The notes under the pieces: generated by a model | What the model was told of the DNA's origin: nothing | Database searches by the model: none | The model's input: only the letters and a program-made list of their open reading frames with translations | Shown here: positions 1 to 8,886 of the stretch, piece by piece | Position numbering within the stretch: position 1 is the stretch's first letter | Layout: each line of letters opens with the position of its first letter | Assembly: GCA_937125135.1 (NCBI GenBank) | Contig: CAKZLD010000074.1 | Location: forward strand, 1-57,114 | DNA from: an uncultured Ignavibacterium sp. | GTDB lineage: Bacteria; Bacteroidota; Ignavibacteria; Ignavibacteriales; Ignavibacteriaceae | Length of the DNA: 57,114 bases | Direction of reading: 5' to 3' | Program-made: the position numbers and the translations under genes

Positions 1-2
1 GG

Positions 3-158
3 TAATTCACTAACTTGATATTGTTTAAGTGATTTGATAAATCTTTTCGCAATCTGAACATTAGTTTGTAAAGGGATATTCAAATCAACAGCTTTTCTTC
101 TGATAATATAATCACTATCTAGTTCAACTTTCTCGGCAGTTTTGGGAATGCTAATTAC
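3..158 (-). pseudogene. carB: CarB C-terminal fragment (carbamoyl-phosphate synthase large subunit, MGS-like domain)
   Basis: Reading the minus strand from 158 to 3 gives 52 open codons with no start codon. They match the allosteric MGS-like end of CarB: a VISIPK strand, then DSDYIIRRKAVDLNIPLQTN, then a helix with IAKRF. The frame is closed by TAA at 159-161, immediately before the homology begins, and the left edge cuts the end. CarB makes carbamoyl phosphate from ammonia, bicarbonate and ATP for pyrimidine and arginine synthesis; this segment is its regulatory domain. The whole catalytic part (roughly 1000 residues) is missing between this piece and the CarA N-terminus. I infer either a real deletion or an assembly misjoin. 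Confidence 0.75.
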
Positions 159-402
159 TTAATAAGCAATTTTCTTTTTCTTTGGAAGGGACACCATAAT
201 TTCCTATTAAAGTATAAGTGCAAACAAGAATTTGTCCGCGATAGGAAGGATCAGTCAGAGTTTCTGGATAACCAACCATTCCAGTATTGAATACCACTTC
301 ACCACTTGCGCTGGTTTCAGAACCAAAGCTGTATCCGTAGAACTCAGTTCCATCTTCGAGAATTAATTTTGATTTGGTTTTATGCTTATCAGACAGATTC
401 AA
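151..402 (-). CDS. carA: CarA N-terminal fragment (carbamoyl-phosphate synthase small subunit), truncated
   Basis: This is the first 83 residues of the glutamine-hydrolysing small subunit of carbamoyl-phosphate synthase. The family core is clear: [15 protein letters not shown], then [21 protein letters not shown], then [11 protein letters not shown] complete CarA has about 360-380 residues with a C-terminal amidotransferase domain, which is absent here; the frame hits TAG at 151-153. The start is TTG at 402, preceded by a purine-rich AAGAAG, 8 bases after the upstream protease stop. The downstream DNA continues in another frame as the CarB C-terminus, so no functional small subunit can be made from this locus as written. 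Confidence 0.85.
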   Translation of the reverse strand: MNLSDKHKTKSKLILEDGTEFYGYSFGSETSASGEVVFNTGMVGYPETLTDPSYRGQILVCTYTLIGNYGVPSKEKENCLLSN

Positions 403-409
403 TAACGAT

Positions 410-2056
410 TTAATTCTTCTTGTTTAAAATTTGTGAATAAATATTTTCATTTGAAATTAATTTCAAGGCAGTTGCTATTTGATTATCACTTTTCAAAGAC
501 TCTTCAAGACTTTTCTTAGAATCAAAATATCTTCTTACCAATTCAATTTTAATTAAACTTAAAATTACAGATTTATTTTTCTCAAGAAGAGATGAGGTAT
601 AACTATCAAGCCTCTTCTTTAGATTTAATAACTCTTGGATGTAGGTTTCATTCAAAGAATCTTTCTTCATTTGAGTAATTAGTTCATTCAATTTTTTAGA
701 TGATTCTATTCTAATCTTTTCAGGATTGTTGGAAACAAAAGTTAAAAATTTATTAAAGATATTTTTCTCGTTATCTTTTTCAAATTCTGTTAATGTATTC
801 TCTGAACTATACTCATCAACAAATTCAAATATCAATCCTTGAGCTAATAATTCTTCTACCAAATTATTTTTTAAATAACTCTCAACTAATGTATCAGGAG
901 AAATTCCACCAGCACTGAATACTTTTCTATTATTGTCTGTAAAGAAATCTGAATTAGAATCTGAGTCGAGTCCTTTTATCACTTTATTATTTTTTGAATA
1001 ATCAATTTTCTGAATGCATCTTCCGCTTGGAGTATAATATTTCGCTGTCGTTATTTTTAATGATATTTCATTTGTGATGGGAGTAATTGTTTGAACAAGT
1101 CCTTTTCCAAATGATTGAGTTCCAAGAATAATCCCTCTATCATGGTCTTGAATCGCACCGGCTATAATTTCAGATGCTGAAGCACTATTCTCATTTATTA
1201 GAACAATTAATTTTTCACTTTTGAATAACGGTTCTTCGTTTGAGAAATATTTTTTTTCGGACGATTCATCTTTTCCACGAGTTGATACAATTAAAAGATT
1301 TTTTTGAAGAAACTTATCACTCACTTCAATTGCTGACTCTAAAAGTCCACCCGGATTTCCTCTTAAGTCCAGAATGATAGAATGAATTTCTTTTTCATTT
1401 CTGAGTTTTCTAATTGCACTTTGAATCTCCGCTCCAGCTGTTTTAGTAAAGCTGTTTAGTTTAAGATAGACATTGTTTGAGTTTGGAGGATAAAATCCGT
1501 AATAATATAAACTCTTAACTAATATCTCTTCTCTGATTAATTTGAAAGTCAAAGTATCATTTTGATTATTTCTTAAAATTTTAATTTCAAGTTGGGTTCC
1601 TGGCTCACCTTTAACACGTGGTGAAACTTCATCATAATTTTCAACTGAGACAGGAAAACCATCAACTTCATAAATTATATCACCGACTCTTAAACCTTGT
1701 CTTTGAGCAGGATATCCATCCATAATTTCAGTAATTTTAACTCTGTTATTCAGAACTCCAATTGAAACTCCAATCCCTCCATATTTACCATTTGTGATTA
1801 TATCTATATCAGATTTTTTTGACTCATCTATGAGAACAGTATATGGGTCAAGTTTCTCAAGCATTCCACGAATACCAGATTTTATAAACTCTGTTGAGTT
1901 GATTTCATCAACGTAATTAAAAGATATTTCTTTGTATATCTTCGCAAAGATGTCCAGATTCTTAGATATTTCGTAGTAAATATCACTTTTATTGACTAAT
2001 GAAAAACCTAATAATAAAAACGCTATAAAACTCAGACTAATTATTTTAATTTTCAT
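410..2056 (-). CDS. S41 family C-terminal processing peptidase (CtpA-like), paralog 1
   Basis: This is an exported or membrane-anchored serine protease of the C-terminal processing family, which trims C-termini of periplasmic proteins. An N-terminal hydrophobic segment (about residues 5-20) is followed by a PDZ domain (GGIGVSIG through [10 protein letters not shown]) and the S41 catalytic core. The Ser-Lys dyad is intact: SASASE and FGKGLVQ place the catalytic Ser and Lys 25 residues apart, as in E. coli Prc. The C-terminal 150 residues are charged and helical. I chose ATG at 2056, because AAGAAGGG lies about 8 bases upstream, over the adjacent TTG at 2059. The start overlaps the end of tmk by 11 bases. 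A paralog lies at 39468-41075. Confidence 0.88.
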   Translation of the reverse strand: MKIKIISLSFIAFLLLGFSLVNKSDIYYEISKNLDIFAKIYKEISFNYVDEINSTEFIKSGIRGMLEKLDPYTVLIDESKKSDIDIITNGKYGGIGVSIGVLNNRVKITEIMDGYPAQRQGLRVGDIIYEVDGFPVSVENYDEVSPRVKGEPGTQLEIKILRNNQNDTLTFKLIREEILVKSLYYYGFYPPNSNNVYLKLNSFTKTAGAEIQSAIRKLRNEKEIHSIILDLRGNPGGLLESAIEVSDKFLQKNLLIVSTRGKDESSEKKYFSNEEPLFKSEKLIVLINENSASASEIIAGAIQDHDRGIILGTQSFGKGLVQTITPITNEISLKITTAKYYTPSGRCIQKIDYSKNNKVIKGLDSDSNSDFFTDNNRKVFSAGGISPDTLVESYLKNNLVEELLAQGLIFEFVDEYSSENTLTEFEKDNEKNIFNKFLTFVSNNPEKIRIESSKKLNELITQMKKDSLNETYIQELLNLKKRLDSYTSSLLEKNKSVILSLIKIELVRRYFDSKKSLEESLKSDNQIATALKLISNENIYSQILNKKN

Positions 2057-2678
2057 CAATTAAGCCCTTCTTTATTAAAGATATTCTTTCAATTATAATT
2101 TTATGAATTTTTTCTATTGATTGAGTTCCATTTATAACAACAAATCTTTTTTCTTCATTAGCTAATTTCAAATATCCTTCTCTAACTTTTTGATAAAAAG
2201 TATTTGAAGAGATTTCTATTCTGTCCAATTCAATATTTGATCTTAGTGCTTTTCTCTTTAAGCATTCCTCTACTGAGATATCAATTAAAAAAGTTATATC
2301 CGGAATTACGTTAGAAATAGCAAAAGAGTTAATAACATTTATTTTTGAAATGTCCAATCCTCTTCCAAATCCCTGATATGCTGTTGAACTATCGTGAAAT
2401 CTATCTGAAATAACAACGATATTTTTTTCCAAGGCGGGTATAATAATTTCTCTGACTAACTGAGCTCTGCTAGAAGAGAATAAAAGAAACTCTGTTTCCA
2501 TTTTCATTTCCGAATTTTTTCGATCAAGTAGAATGTCTCTTATTCTTTCTGAGATTAAAGTTCCCCCCGGTTCTCTTATAACTTTTACCTCCCTACCTTT
2601 ATTAATGAAAAATTTTTGCAGCAATTCTACTTGGGTGGATTTTCCACAAAAATCTATCCCTTCAAAAGTTATGAACAT
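2046..2678 (-). CDS. tmk: Thymidylate kinase
   Basis: Phosphorylates dTMP to dTDP with ATP in the cytoplasm, the last dedicated step toward dTTP. At 210 residues it has the usual length. The P-loop is at residues 7-15 (GIDFCGKST, with Phe-Cys replacing the more usual Gly-Ser). It is followed by REPGGT, the DRFHDSSTAYQG substrate-binding motif and an acidic/basic LID region near residues 140-155. It follows the YbbR-like gene by 11 bases and overlaps the protease gene downstream, so all are probably co-transcribed. Confidence 0.95.
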   Translation of the reverse strand: MFITFEGIDFCGKSTQVELLQKFFINKGREVKVIREPGGTLISERIRDILLDRKNSEMKMETEFLLFSSSRAQLVREIIIPALEKNIVVISDRFHDSSTAYQGFGRGLDISKINVINSFAISNVIPDITFLIDISVEECLKRKALRSNIELDRIEISSNTFYQKVREGYLKLANEEKRFVVINGTQSIEKIHKIIIERISLIKKGLIDEN

Positions 2679-2689
2679 ATTTAACCAAT

Positions 2690-3607
2690 TCAGTATTTTT
2701 TAATTATGTATTTAATTATATCAGGTTTGACAGAAATAAGACTCAAATTTTTGGGTAAATGAATCTCTGGTTTTAGATAACCTAAAGTATCAGAAATGAT
2801 TTCTTTATAATCTATTTTTGCTAATATATCGTTATTGTCATATTTTGAAAAATAATCAATTCCGCCTCGTAATATAATATTAACAGTTTTTGGATTAAGA
2901 ATAACTTCAGTATTTGGTGGGATATTTTCCACAATAATTTGAACATCATTTATTGTATTATTAATAATTCTCTGTATATCAAGATAAATTTTTACACTGT
3001 GCAGATTCGTTTCAAATCCTTTTGGACTTTTCAATTCCGTAAAAACTTCTACTGACTTATCAAGTTTTTTTAATTCGATTGGTAAAGTTTCCACTTCGTT
3101 AATTAGATTGATTTCATTAGCTGGACCGCGAAGAGAAATACTGTCAGGTTCTAAAATTATTTCAGAAGCTAAGCCGAATCCCCTCTTGAATTCAAGATTT
3201 AATAAAGGTTTAATCGGAATTCTTTTTTCTACTTTCGGTAAAAGGTTTACTGAAATATTTTTAGGTGTTATCTCTATTATATTCATTTTATTGTTATACC
3301 AGTGATTCAATTCAATTGAGTTTAAAAGATTTTCACTAAAATTTGCTGAGTCTTTTTTAGCAGATATAACAAAATTTTTCTTTGCACCAAACTCAAAAGG
3401 TAATAAAGTCCAACCGTCTGCTTTAATTTTTAAGGTAACAAACGCAGGCATTTTTGAGGATGGAGTAAAATTATCTGGTAAGTCAATAACTTCTAATGGA
3501 AGAACATATGATGAATAATAATAATCCGATAATGCAATGCTTATCCAAATGGTGAAGGAGAAGAATATCGAAACGATTAAGTAAAATTTTTTATTCAATT
3601 TATTCAA
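2690..3607 (-). CDS. YbbR-like domain protein (CdaR-like)
   Basis: A 305-residue protein with one N-terminal transmembrane segment (about residues 7-27) and a long extracytoplasmic part built from YbbR-like beta modules. The pattern of a VTLKIKADGW-type strand followed by repeats with SLRGP near the middle and IILRGG near residue 245 fits this family. In Firmicutes the homologous CdaR regulates the diadenylate cyclase CdaA, but no cyclase gene is nearby. The start is TTG at 3607, whose last bases form the TGA stop of ruvX (a 4-base overlap). The family call is by pattern; the function is not established from this sequence. Confidence 0.7.
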   Translation of the reverse strand: MNKLNKKFYLIVSIFFSFTIWISIALSDYYYSSYVLPLEVIDLPDNFTPSSKMPAFVTLKIKADGWTLLPFEFGAKKNFVISAKKDSANFSENLLNSIELNHWYNNKMNIIEITPKNISVNLLPKVEKRIPIKPLLNLEFKRGFGLASEIILEPDSISLRGPANEINLINEVETLPIELKKLDKSVEVFTELKSPKGFETNLHSVKIYLDIQRIINNTINDVQIIVENIPPNTEVILNPKTVNIILRGGIDYFSKYDNNDILAKIDYKEIISDTLGYLKPEIHLPKNLSLISVKPDIIKYIIKKY

Positions 3608-4035
3608 TTAAAATTTTGTTCTAGATATTCAGATAAAATTATTGCTGCTGAGTGCATATCTAATAGCGATTTATTTCTTCTGGCTTTTTTCTTCGTTACT
3701 GATTCTAAAATTTTTTGATGTGCAATTTTCGAAGAAAAACTTTCATCCCAAAATATTATTTCAATCTTAGTTTTTTCAAATAGATTATCTCTAAACTCGT
3801 AAATCTTGTCAGATAAAGAATTTTTATTCGTCTTCTCATCATTAGGAAGACCTAAAACAATTAACGAAATATCCATCTCATTTATAATTTTAATGATATT
3901 TGTCATCAAGCTTTTATCATTTTCAAGAGTATTAAAAGGATATGCAAATTTTTTTAGGGGATCACTAAGTGCTATTCCAACTCTTTTCAATCCGTAATCA
4001 ATTGCCATGATTCTGTCATTAACTACTTTGTTCAT
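3604..4035 (-). CDS. ruvX: RuvX/YqgF family Holliday junction resolvase-like nuclease
   Basis: A small RNase H-fold protein of 143 residues, the usual length. The first acidic residue lies in MAIDYGLKRVGIALSDP (residues 10-26). A central VLGLPN strand and the C-terminal DMHSAAIIL acidic motif follow. Members of this family act as putative Holliday junction resolvases and in 5' processing of 16S pre-rRNA. ATG at 4035 overlaps the TGA of the upstream stringent-response gene by 4 bases, and the gene ends inside the YbbR start. This implies translational coupling. Confidence 0.88.
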   Translation of the reverse strand: MNKVVNDRIMAIDYGLKRVGIALSDPLKKFAYPFNTLENDKSLMTNIIKIINEMDISLIVLGLPNDEKTNKNSLSDKIYEFRDNLFEKTKIEIIFWDESFSSKIAHQKILESVTKKKARRNKSLLDMHSAAIILSEYLEQNFN

Positions 4036-6209
4036 TGTAAAGCACTTTCAAATCTTTCGACAGAAGTCACACCTGAAATTTTCTTTAATCTTTCGATTAT
4101 TCTGTTTAAGTGTTCCAGATTTTGAACATAGAAAGCAACGTTGCCTTCAAAGGAAGAATCCTGAGTGTTAATGTTAATTGATTTAATATTAGTATTCTGA
4201 TATGTTACGATTGAGTGTGAGATATCATTTAATAATCCGGGGCGATCTTGTCCACGAATCAAAATCCCCACCACGAAAAGATTATTTTCAGTTTCAGGCC
4301 ATTGAACATTTACTAATTTAGAAGAGTCACTAATTGAAAGATTAATTAGATTATTACAATTTTTCCTATGAATTTTAATTCCTTCTCCTACCGTTATAAA
4401 TCCAATAACAGGATCACCTGGGATCGGATTACAACATTTAGCATAAGTATATAAAATACTTGACTTCTTGCCATCTACTAAAATGCCTCCAATTTCTCCA
4501 CGTAGAGAATTAGCAAATTTATTAAACTGAATTTCCTTCTGTTTTTCTTTGTCTTCTTTTTCCTGTTTTACAGTGAGTATATCATCAATGTTTAATAAAC
4601 CTTGTGCAATTGCCTTGAAGAACTGTTTAGAATTATCATATTTATGAGTGTGAATAATTTTCATCAAATCTTCGTTAGAAAAATTGAGTTTTAATTTTTT
4701 GAGTTTCCTTTCCCAAATTTCTTTCCCTTTCTGAATAAGATTCTGTTCTTCTTTATTAATCCATTTCTTAATTTCATTTTTTGCTTTTGAAGTTTTAACA
4801 AATTTTAACCAGTTCTTATTTGGATGATGATTTTTTGATGTGATGATTTCTACCTGATCACCGGATTTTAATTGAGTATCCAAAGGAACTATTTTGCCAT
4901 CTATCTTAGCACCAATGCAATGTTCACCAATTTTACTATGAATTTCAAACGCAAAATCTACAGGAGTGGAACCCTGAGGCAATCTTTTCAAATCGCCTTT
5001 CGGAGTAAAAACATAAACCTCGTTCTGATATAAATTAAGTTTAAAATTATCAATCAAATCTCTTCGTTGATCATCACGATTTGTATTTTCAAAAATCTCT
5101 CTTATCCAATTAACCCAATTTTCAACGTCTTTATCTGTAGTAGTTTTGTTTTCTTTATATTTCCAGTGTGCAGCAAATCCTTTTTCAGCGACTTCGTGCA
5201 TTTTTTTAGTTCGAATCTGTACTTCAACTAACCTCCCTTCAGGACCAACAACTGTAGTGTGTATGGATTGATAGTTATTTGTTTTTGGCAGAGCAATATA
5301 ATCTTTGAATCTGTCCTGAACAGGAAGATAAATAAGATTGATAATACCCAATACAGTGTAACAACTACTCGGATCATCTGAATCAATTATAATTCTTACA
5401 GCAAATAAATCATAAATCTCTTCGAAAGGTTTATTTCTTTTTATCATCTTTAAGTATATGCTGTAGAAATGTTTCGGTCTTCCACTCAACTCATATTTAA
5501 TGTTGTACTCTTTTAATTTTTCAATAATTGGTGCTGAAAATTTTTTAATGTAATTCTCCCTATCTTTTCTCTTGGATTGTAATTTTCTCGCTAAATCCTC
5601 GTAAGCTTCACGGTTAAGAAATTTGAAAGCGAGATCTTCGAGTTCCCATTTAATTTTCCCAAGACCGAACCTATGAGCTAAAGGTGCATAAATTTCTAAA
5701 GTTTCCAATGCTATTCTTCTTTGTTTATCAGGATTGACATATTCAAGCGTATTCATATTATGCAATCTGTCTGCAAACTTCACTAGTATCACACGTATAT
5801 CTTTTATGATTGAAAGCAAAAATTTATGATAATTTTCTGCCTTTGTAATTTCGTGTCCTCTGAAAATATCGCTGATTTTTGTTACTCCATCCACTATTTC
5901 TGCAATTTCATTCCCAAATTCTTTTTTGATAGTATCTATTTTGAAATCAGTATCTTCAGCAACATCGTGAAGTAATGCGCTGGCAACTGTTACATCATCA
6001 ACCGGAAATTCTTCTGCAACAATTAGTGCAACTTCATAAGGATGAGTAATATAAGGCTCACCAGATGCTCTTATTTCATTTTTGTGTGCTTCAAGACTGT
6101 AATAAAATGCCCGTGAAATCAAATCCTCATCAACCTTGGGCAGATTTTTTTTCGCTTCATCAATCAAGTTCTTAAGCATTTTTTGAAATTTATTACTGTC
6201 GTAATCCAT
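4032..6209 (-). CDS. spoT: RelA/SpoT family (p)ppGpp synthetase/hydrolase
   Basis: A long bifunctional alarmone enzyme of 725 residues. The HD hydrolase domain has H56, H81-D82, E85-D86 and D147 (in FADRLHNM), so hydrolysis looks intact. The synthetase domain has GRPKHFYSIYLKM from residue 243, D267 in DLFAVRI and EVQIRT at 329-334. A TGS domain follows near 395-460, then a region with CCNPIPGDP and a C-terminal ACT domain near 650-720. The protein sets (p)ppGpp levels in response to starvation. It is the first gene of an overlapping run with ruvX, the YbbR-like gene, tmk and the protease. Confidence 0.95.
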   Translation of the reverse strand: MDYDSNKFQKMLKNLIDEAKKNLPKVDEDLISRAFYYSLEAHKNEIRASGEPYITHPYEVALIVAEEFPVDDVTVASALLHDVAEDTDFKIDTIKKEFGNEIAEIVDGVTKISDIFRGHEITKAENYHKFLLSIIKDIRVILVKFADRLHNMNTLEYVNPDKQRRIALETLEIYAPLAHRFGLGKIKWELEDLAFKFLNREAYEDLARKLQSKRKDRENYIKKFSAPIIEKLKEYNIKYELSGRPKHFYSIYLKMIKRNKPFEEIYDLFAVRIIIDSDDPSSCYTVLGIINLIYLPVQDRFKDYIALPKTNNYQSIHTTVVGPEGRLVEVQIRTKKMHEVAEKGFAAHWKYKENKTTTDKDVENWVNWIREIFENTNRDDQRRDLIDNFKLNLYQNEVYVFTPKGDLKRLPQGSTPVDFAFEIHSKIGEHCIGAKIDGKIVPLDTQLKSGDQVEIITSKNHHPNKNWLKFVKTSKAKNEIKKWINKEEQNLIQKGKEIWERKLKKLKLNFSNEDLMKIIHTHKYDNSKQFFKAIAQGLLNIDDILTVKQEKEDKEKQKEIQFNKFANSLRGEIGGILVDGKKSSILYTYAKCCNPIPGDPVIGFITVGEGIKIHRKNCNNLINLSISDSSKLVNVQWPETENNLFVVGILIRGQDRPGLLNDISHSIVTYQNTNIKSININTQDSSFEGNVAFYVQNLEHLNRIIERLKKISGVTSVERFESALQ

Positions 6210-6285
6210 CTTTATCGTCTTATTTACTCTTCTTTAATTTAATGAATTTTTCTTTCTACTTAAAGAGAACATTTAGGTGTATATA

Positions 6286-6322
6286 AAAAAACAGGAATCC
6301 CATTTCTGAGATTCCTGTTTTG
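6286..6322 (-). terminator. Rho-independent terminator of the six-gene secretion operon
   Basis: ACAGGAATC at 6291-6299 pairs with GATTCCTGT at 6310-6318, with extra A-T pairs at the base and a 10-base loop. On the minus strand the stem is followed by a run of seven T. It lies just after the stop of the T9SS propeller gene at 6342 and before the stringent-response gene, so it separates the two transcription units. The A-run on the other side would let it work in both directions. Confidence 0.88.
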
Positions 6323-6341
6323 TAAACAACATTTAATGATA

Positions 6342-7631
6342 TTATTTCATTAGGGTCATTTTGTTAGAAATTCTTACTCCATTTACATTAAGTTGATAAA
6401 CATAAATTCCTGAAGAAAGCTTGGATGCATCAAAATTAACTGAATGCTCTCCTGCCATTTTTTCGCCGTCAACTAAAGTCGCGACTTCATTTCCAAGCAT
6501 GTCATAAACTTTAAGAGTTACATATCCATTTGCGACTAATGAATAATTTATTTTAGTTGAAGGATTAAATGGATTGGGATAATTTTGAGATAATGTATAA
6601 CCATTAACGACAAGCTGTCCCTCATCTTTTATCCCTACTGTTTTTTGTGCTCTTTGCATCAATGGTAAGCCTGACCCACCAAAGCAACCGAAATATGCAA
6701 TATTTCCATCAGGGCTAAAATCAATTCCTCGCGGTCTCTCATTTGGACTTAATGGTGTTACAAATTCCCATTTCAAACTATCGGTAATTTGATTAGTTGT
6801 TAAATCATATTCATACCAAGTATTTACTGAATATGGATAGAAACTTGAATCAGGACGATCATTCATTGAACCAGCAGCAACCCAAAGCCTTCCGGTTGCT
6901 CTATTTCTGGTAATTGATTCACAAGCAACTCCATTCATTATTGTTCCGACTGAGTCAAATGGAGCAAATTCATTTGGTCTCTTATAAACTAAGATTAATT
7001 TTCTAGTGTATGAAGGAAAATAAACTGTATTTCCATCAGGACTACATTCAATACTTCTTGAGAAACCAGTAGGGAGCAAAGTAGTAACATTACCAACAAA
7101 ATTGAATTCAGAATCAAATTCTTTAATTGGTGCACCAGCATTAACAACAGGACCAACAAAAATTTGTCCAGTATTGCTAACTGCAGGAGCAGTTGGTGAA
7201 GTTCCTATTGCAACATTAACTTTCTTCATCCCTGCACCAGTTTGGTAGTTAACTCTATACATTAATTGGTTTCCGAATACCATAAGAATATTACCATTAT
7301 GGTCTGTTCTCATTCCTCTCATATTGGAACCCTTTAGAGTATCATTAAAATCAGGACCTGTTAATCTCCAAATTGGAGAAAATGAAGCTGGAGTTCCGTC
7401 AGGATTATAAACTCTGATTAAATTAGCTGTAACAGAATCAGTAGGACCTCCTCCGGGAGGAAGGAATCTTTCAGGGCTAAAATTACCTGCCCACACTTTT
7501 CCAGCTGGATCAACAGCAATTCCGTGAAGTTGCCCTAATACTGTATTGTTTGGCCAGGCACCAGTATTAACCCATTGACCGAAGGCAAATGAGGTTAAAA
7601 GTACAGAAAAAACAAATAATTTTTTTAGCAT
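6342..7631 (-). CDS. Secreted beta-propeller protein with T9SS type A sorting domain
   Basis: A 429-residue secreted protein. It has a signal peptide (about residues 1-18, ending SFAFG), then propeller-like repeats with blade motifs such as DHNGNIL, SPDGNTVYFP and SPDGNIAYFG. After a linker comes a C-terminal T9SS type A sorting domain of about 80 residues beginning NYPNPFNPSTKINYSL and ending SGIYVYQL through KMTLMK. The sorting domain means export across the outer membrane by T9SS and probably surface attachment. The AAGGAG ribosome site precedes ATG at 7631. It is the last gene of the TonB-receptor operon. The propeller ligand is unknown. Confidence 0.85.
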   Translation of the reverse strand: MLKKLFVFSVLLTSFAFGQWVNTGAWPNNTVLGQLHGIAVDPAGKVWAGNFSPERFLPPGGGPTDSVTANLIRVYNPDGTPASFSPIWRLTGPDFNDTLKGSNMRGMRTDHNGNILMVFGNQLMYRVNYQTGAGMKKVNVAIGTSPTAPAVSNTGQIFVGPVVNAGAPIKEFDSEFNFVGNVTTLLPTGFSRSIECSPDGNTVYFPSYTRKLILVYKRPNEFAPFDSVGTIMNGVACESITRNRATGRLWVAAGSMNDRPDSSFYPYSVNTWYEYDLTTNQITDSLKWEFVTPLSPNERPRGIDFSPDGNIAYFGCFGGSGLPLMQRAQKTVGIKDEGQLVVNGYTLSQNYPNPFNPSTKINYSLVANGYVTLKVYDMLGNEVATLVDGEKMAGEHSVNFDASKLSSGIYVYQLNVNGVRISNKMTLMK

Positions 7632-7662
7632 AGCGTTCTCCTTAATTTATTGAAGTAATTAG

Positions 7663-8868
7663 TTAGTTGCCATAATTTGGTGCTCCGTTTTTGAGCATAT
7701 TTAAACGTATAACTGTCTGCTCCATATTTGTATCAGCTTTTCTGATAAAGTAAAGGAACTGTCCCTGAGGCCAATAAAAAGATAGAACATCAGTTGCAGG
7801 AACTACCCCTGGATAAAAATCAGATGCAGTTCTATCAGGTTTAATTTCTATGATTGGATCTTTCTTTTTATTTGTACCCAAATATAAAAATCCATCTGCA
7901 CTAATTGTCATAGTATTAATTGTTACAGCAGGATTTCTTGCAGAAAGATTGAAATACTCCTCTTCTGCTCCTAAATTACCATTTGAATCAACCACAAACC
8001 TCCAAACTTTTTCAAGATTATCTCTGGCTCCTGCAACATACAAATATCCATTAAAATATCTCACTGCCCTAAGATTACCGACAAAATTGTAGGTGGATGA
8101 AGTTAAATCAGGTTTAACTTTTATGATAACATTATTATTGCCAACTGCCCAAACATTCAAATTTTGATCCCAGTCAAAATCCCAGACTCTTGTCCCAGTT
8201 GGAGTAATTGCCCAAGGAGCGACTGAAGGAGGAGTATTTTGTAACATTTTCCAAACACCTCGTAGATTCCTTGCTCCATAAACATCACCATTTGAAGTCA
8301 ATTTAATGGTATTCCAATAAGATTCTGCTCCTTTGGGAATATAATCCGACATTACTCTTGAGGAAATCTTTTTAATTCCTTTCCCATCCAATGATACTAA
8401 AAGATCACCATTATTGAAGGCTGTAACAGCCCATGGAATATCTCCCACTTTAGGATCAAAAGGATATGGAATATTTATTGGATTCTGGATAGCATAAATG
8501 AATGTGTTACTTATATTCTCATTTTTGTGAACAGTAACTCTAACTTTTACACTGTCTCCAAAAACACTTGAAGGTGGGATAACATCTATCTTCGTATTTG
8601 AAGAACTCAGAACAGAACCCTTAACTCCGTTGAAATAAACAAAATTCTCATTCGCATTTGGAGAAAAATTACTTCCATTTATTGTTAAAGTAGAAAAACC
8701 TGCTAATGGAGTCGAAGTAGAGGATGTAATTGAAGTAATTGTAGGAGATGCTCCTGCTGGAGTAACTAAATTATATAAGCTCGGCTCTGGATCTTCGGAA
8801 CAACCAATTAAGAATGTTATAAACACAAAGCCAAGTATTATAATCAGTGAATTGTATATTTTTTTCAT
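7663..8868 (-). CDS. Lipoprotein with IPT/TIG domain and propeller-like region
   Basis: A lipoprotein signal ends in the lipobox LIGC with Cys23, counted from ATG at 8868. An IPT/TIG immunoglobulin-like domain follows (about residues 43-120, with ITINGSNFSP-like spacing in TLTINGSNFSP and VYFNGVKG). The rest (about 140-400) has repeated short beta motifs, such as SNGDVYGA and SADGFLYLG, typical of a propeller. I prefer ATG at 8868 because GAGAG lies about 9 bases upstream and the Lys-rich signal starts there; the in-frame ATG at 8883 is an alternative. There is no catalytic motif. It is co-transcribed with the PorV-like gene and the T9SS cargo, so a surface or outer-membrane partner role is likely. 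Confidence 0.8.
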   Translation of the reverse strand: MKKIYNSLIIILGFVFITFLIGCSEDPEPSLYNLVTPAGASPTITSITSSTSTPLAGFSTLTINGSNFSPNANENFVYFNGVKGSVLSSSNTKIDVIPPSSVFGDSVKVRVTVHKNENISNTFIYAIQNPINIPYPFDPKVGDIPWAVTAFNNGDLLVSLDGKGIKKISSRVMSDYIPKGAESYWNTIKLTSNGDVYGARNLRGVWKMLQNTPPSVAPWAITPTGTRVWDFDWDQNLNVWAVGNNNVIIKVKPDLTSSTYNFVGNLRAVRYFNGYLYVAGARDNLEKVWRFVVDSNGNLGAEEEYFNLSARNPAVTINTMTISADGFLYLGTNKKKDPIIEIKPDRTASDFYPGVVPATDVLSFYWPQGQFLYFIRKADTNMEQTVIRLNMLKNGAPNYGN

Positions 8869-8886
8869 AAAATTTACTCTCATTTT

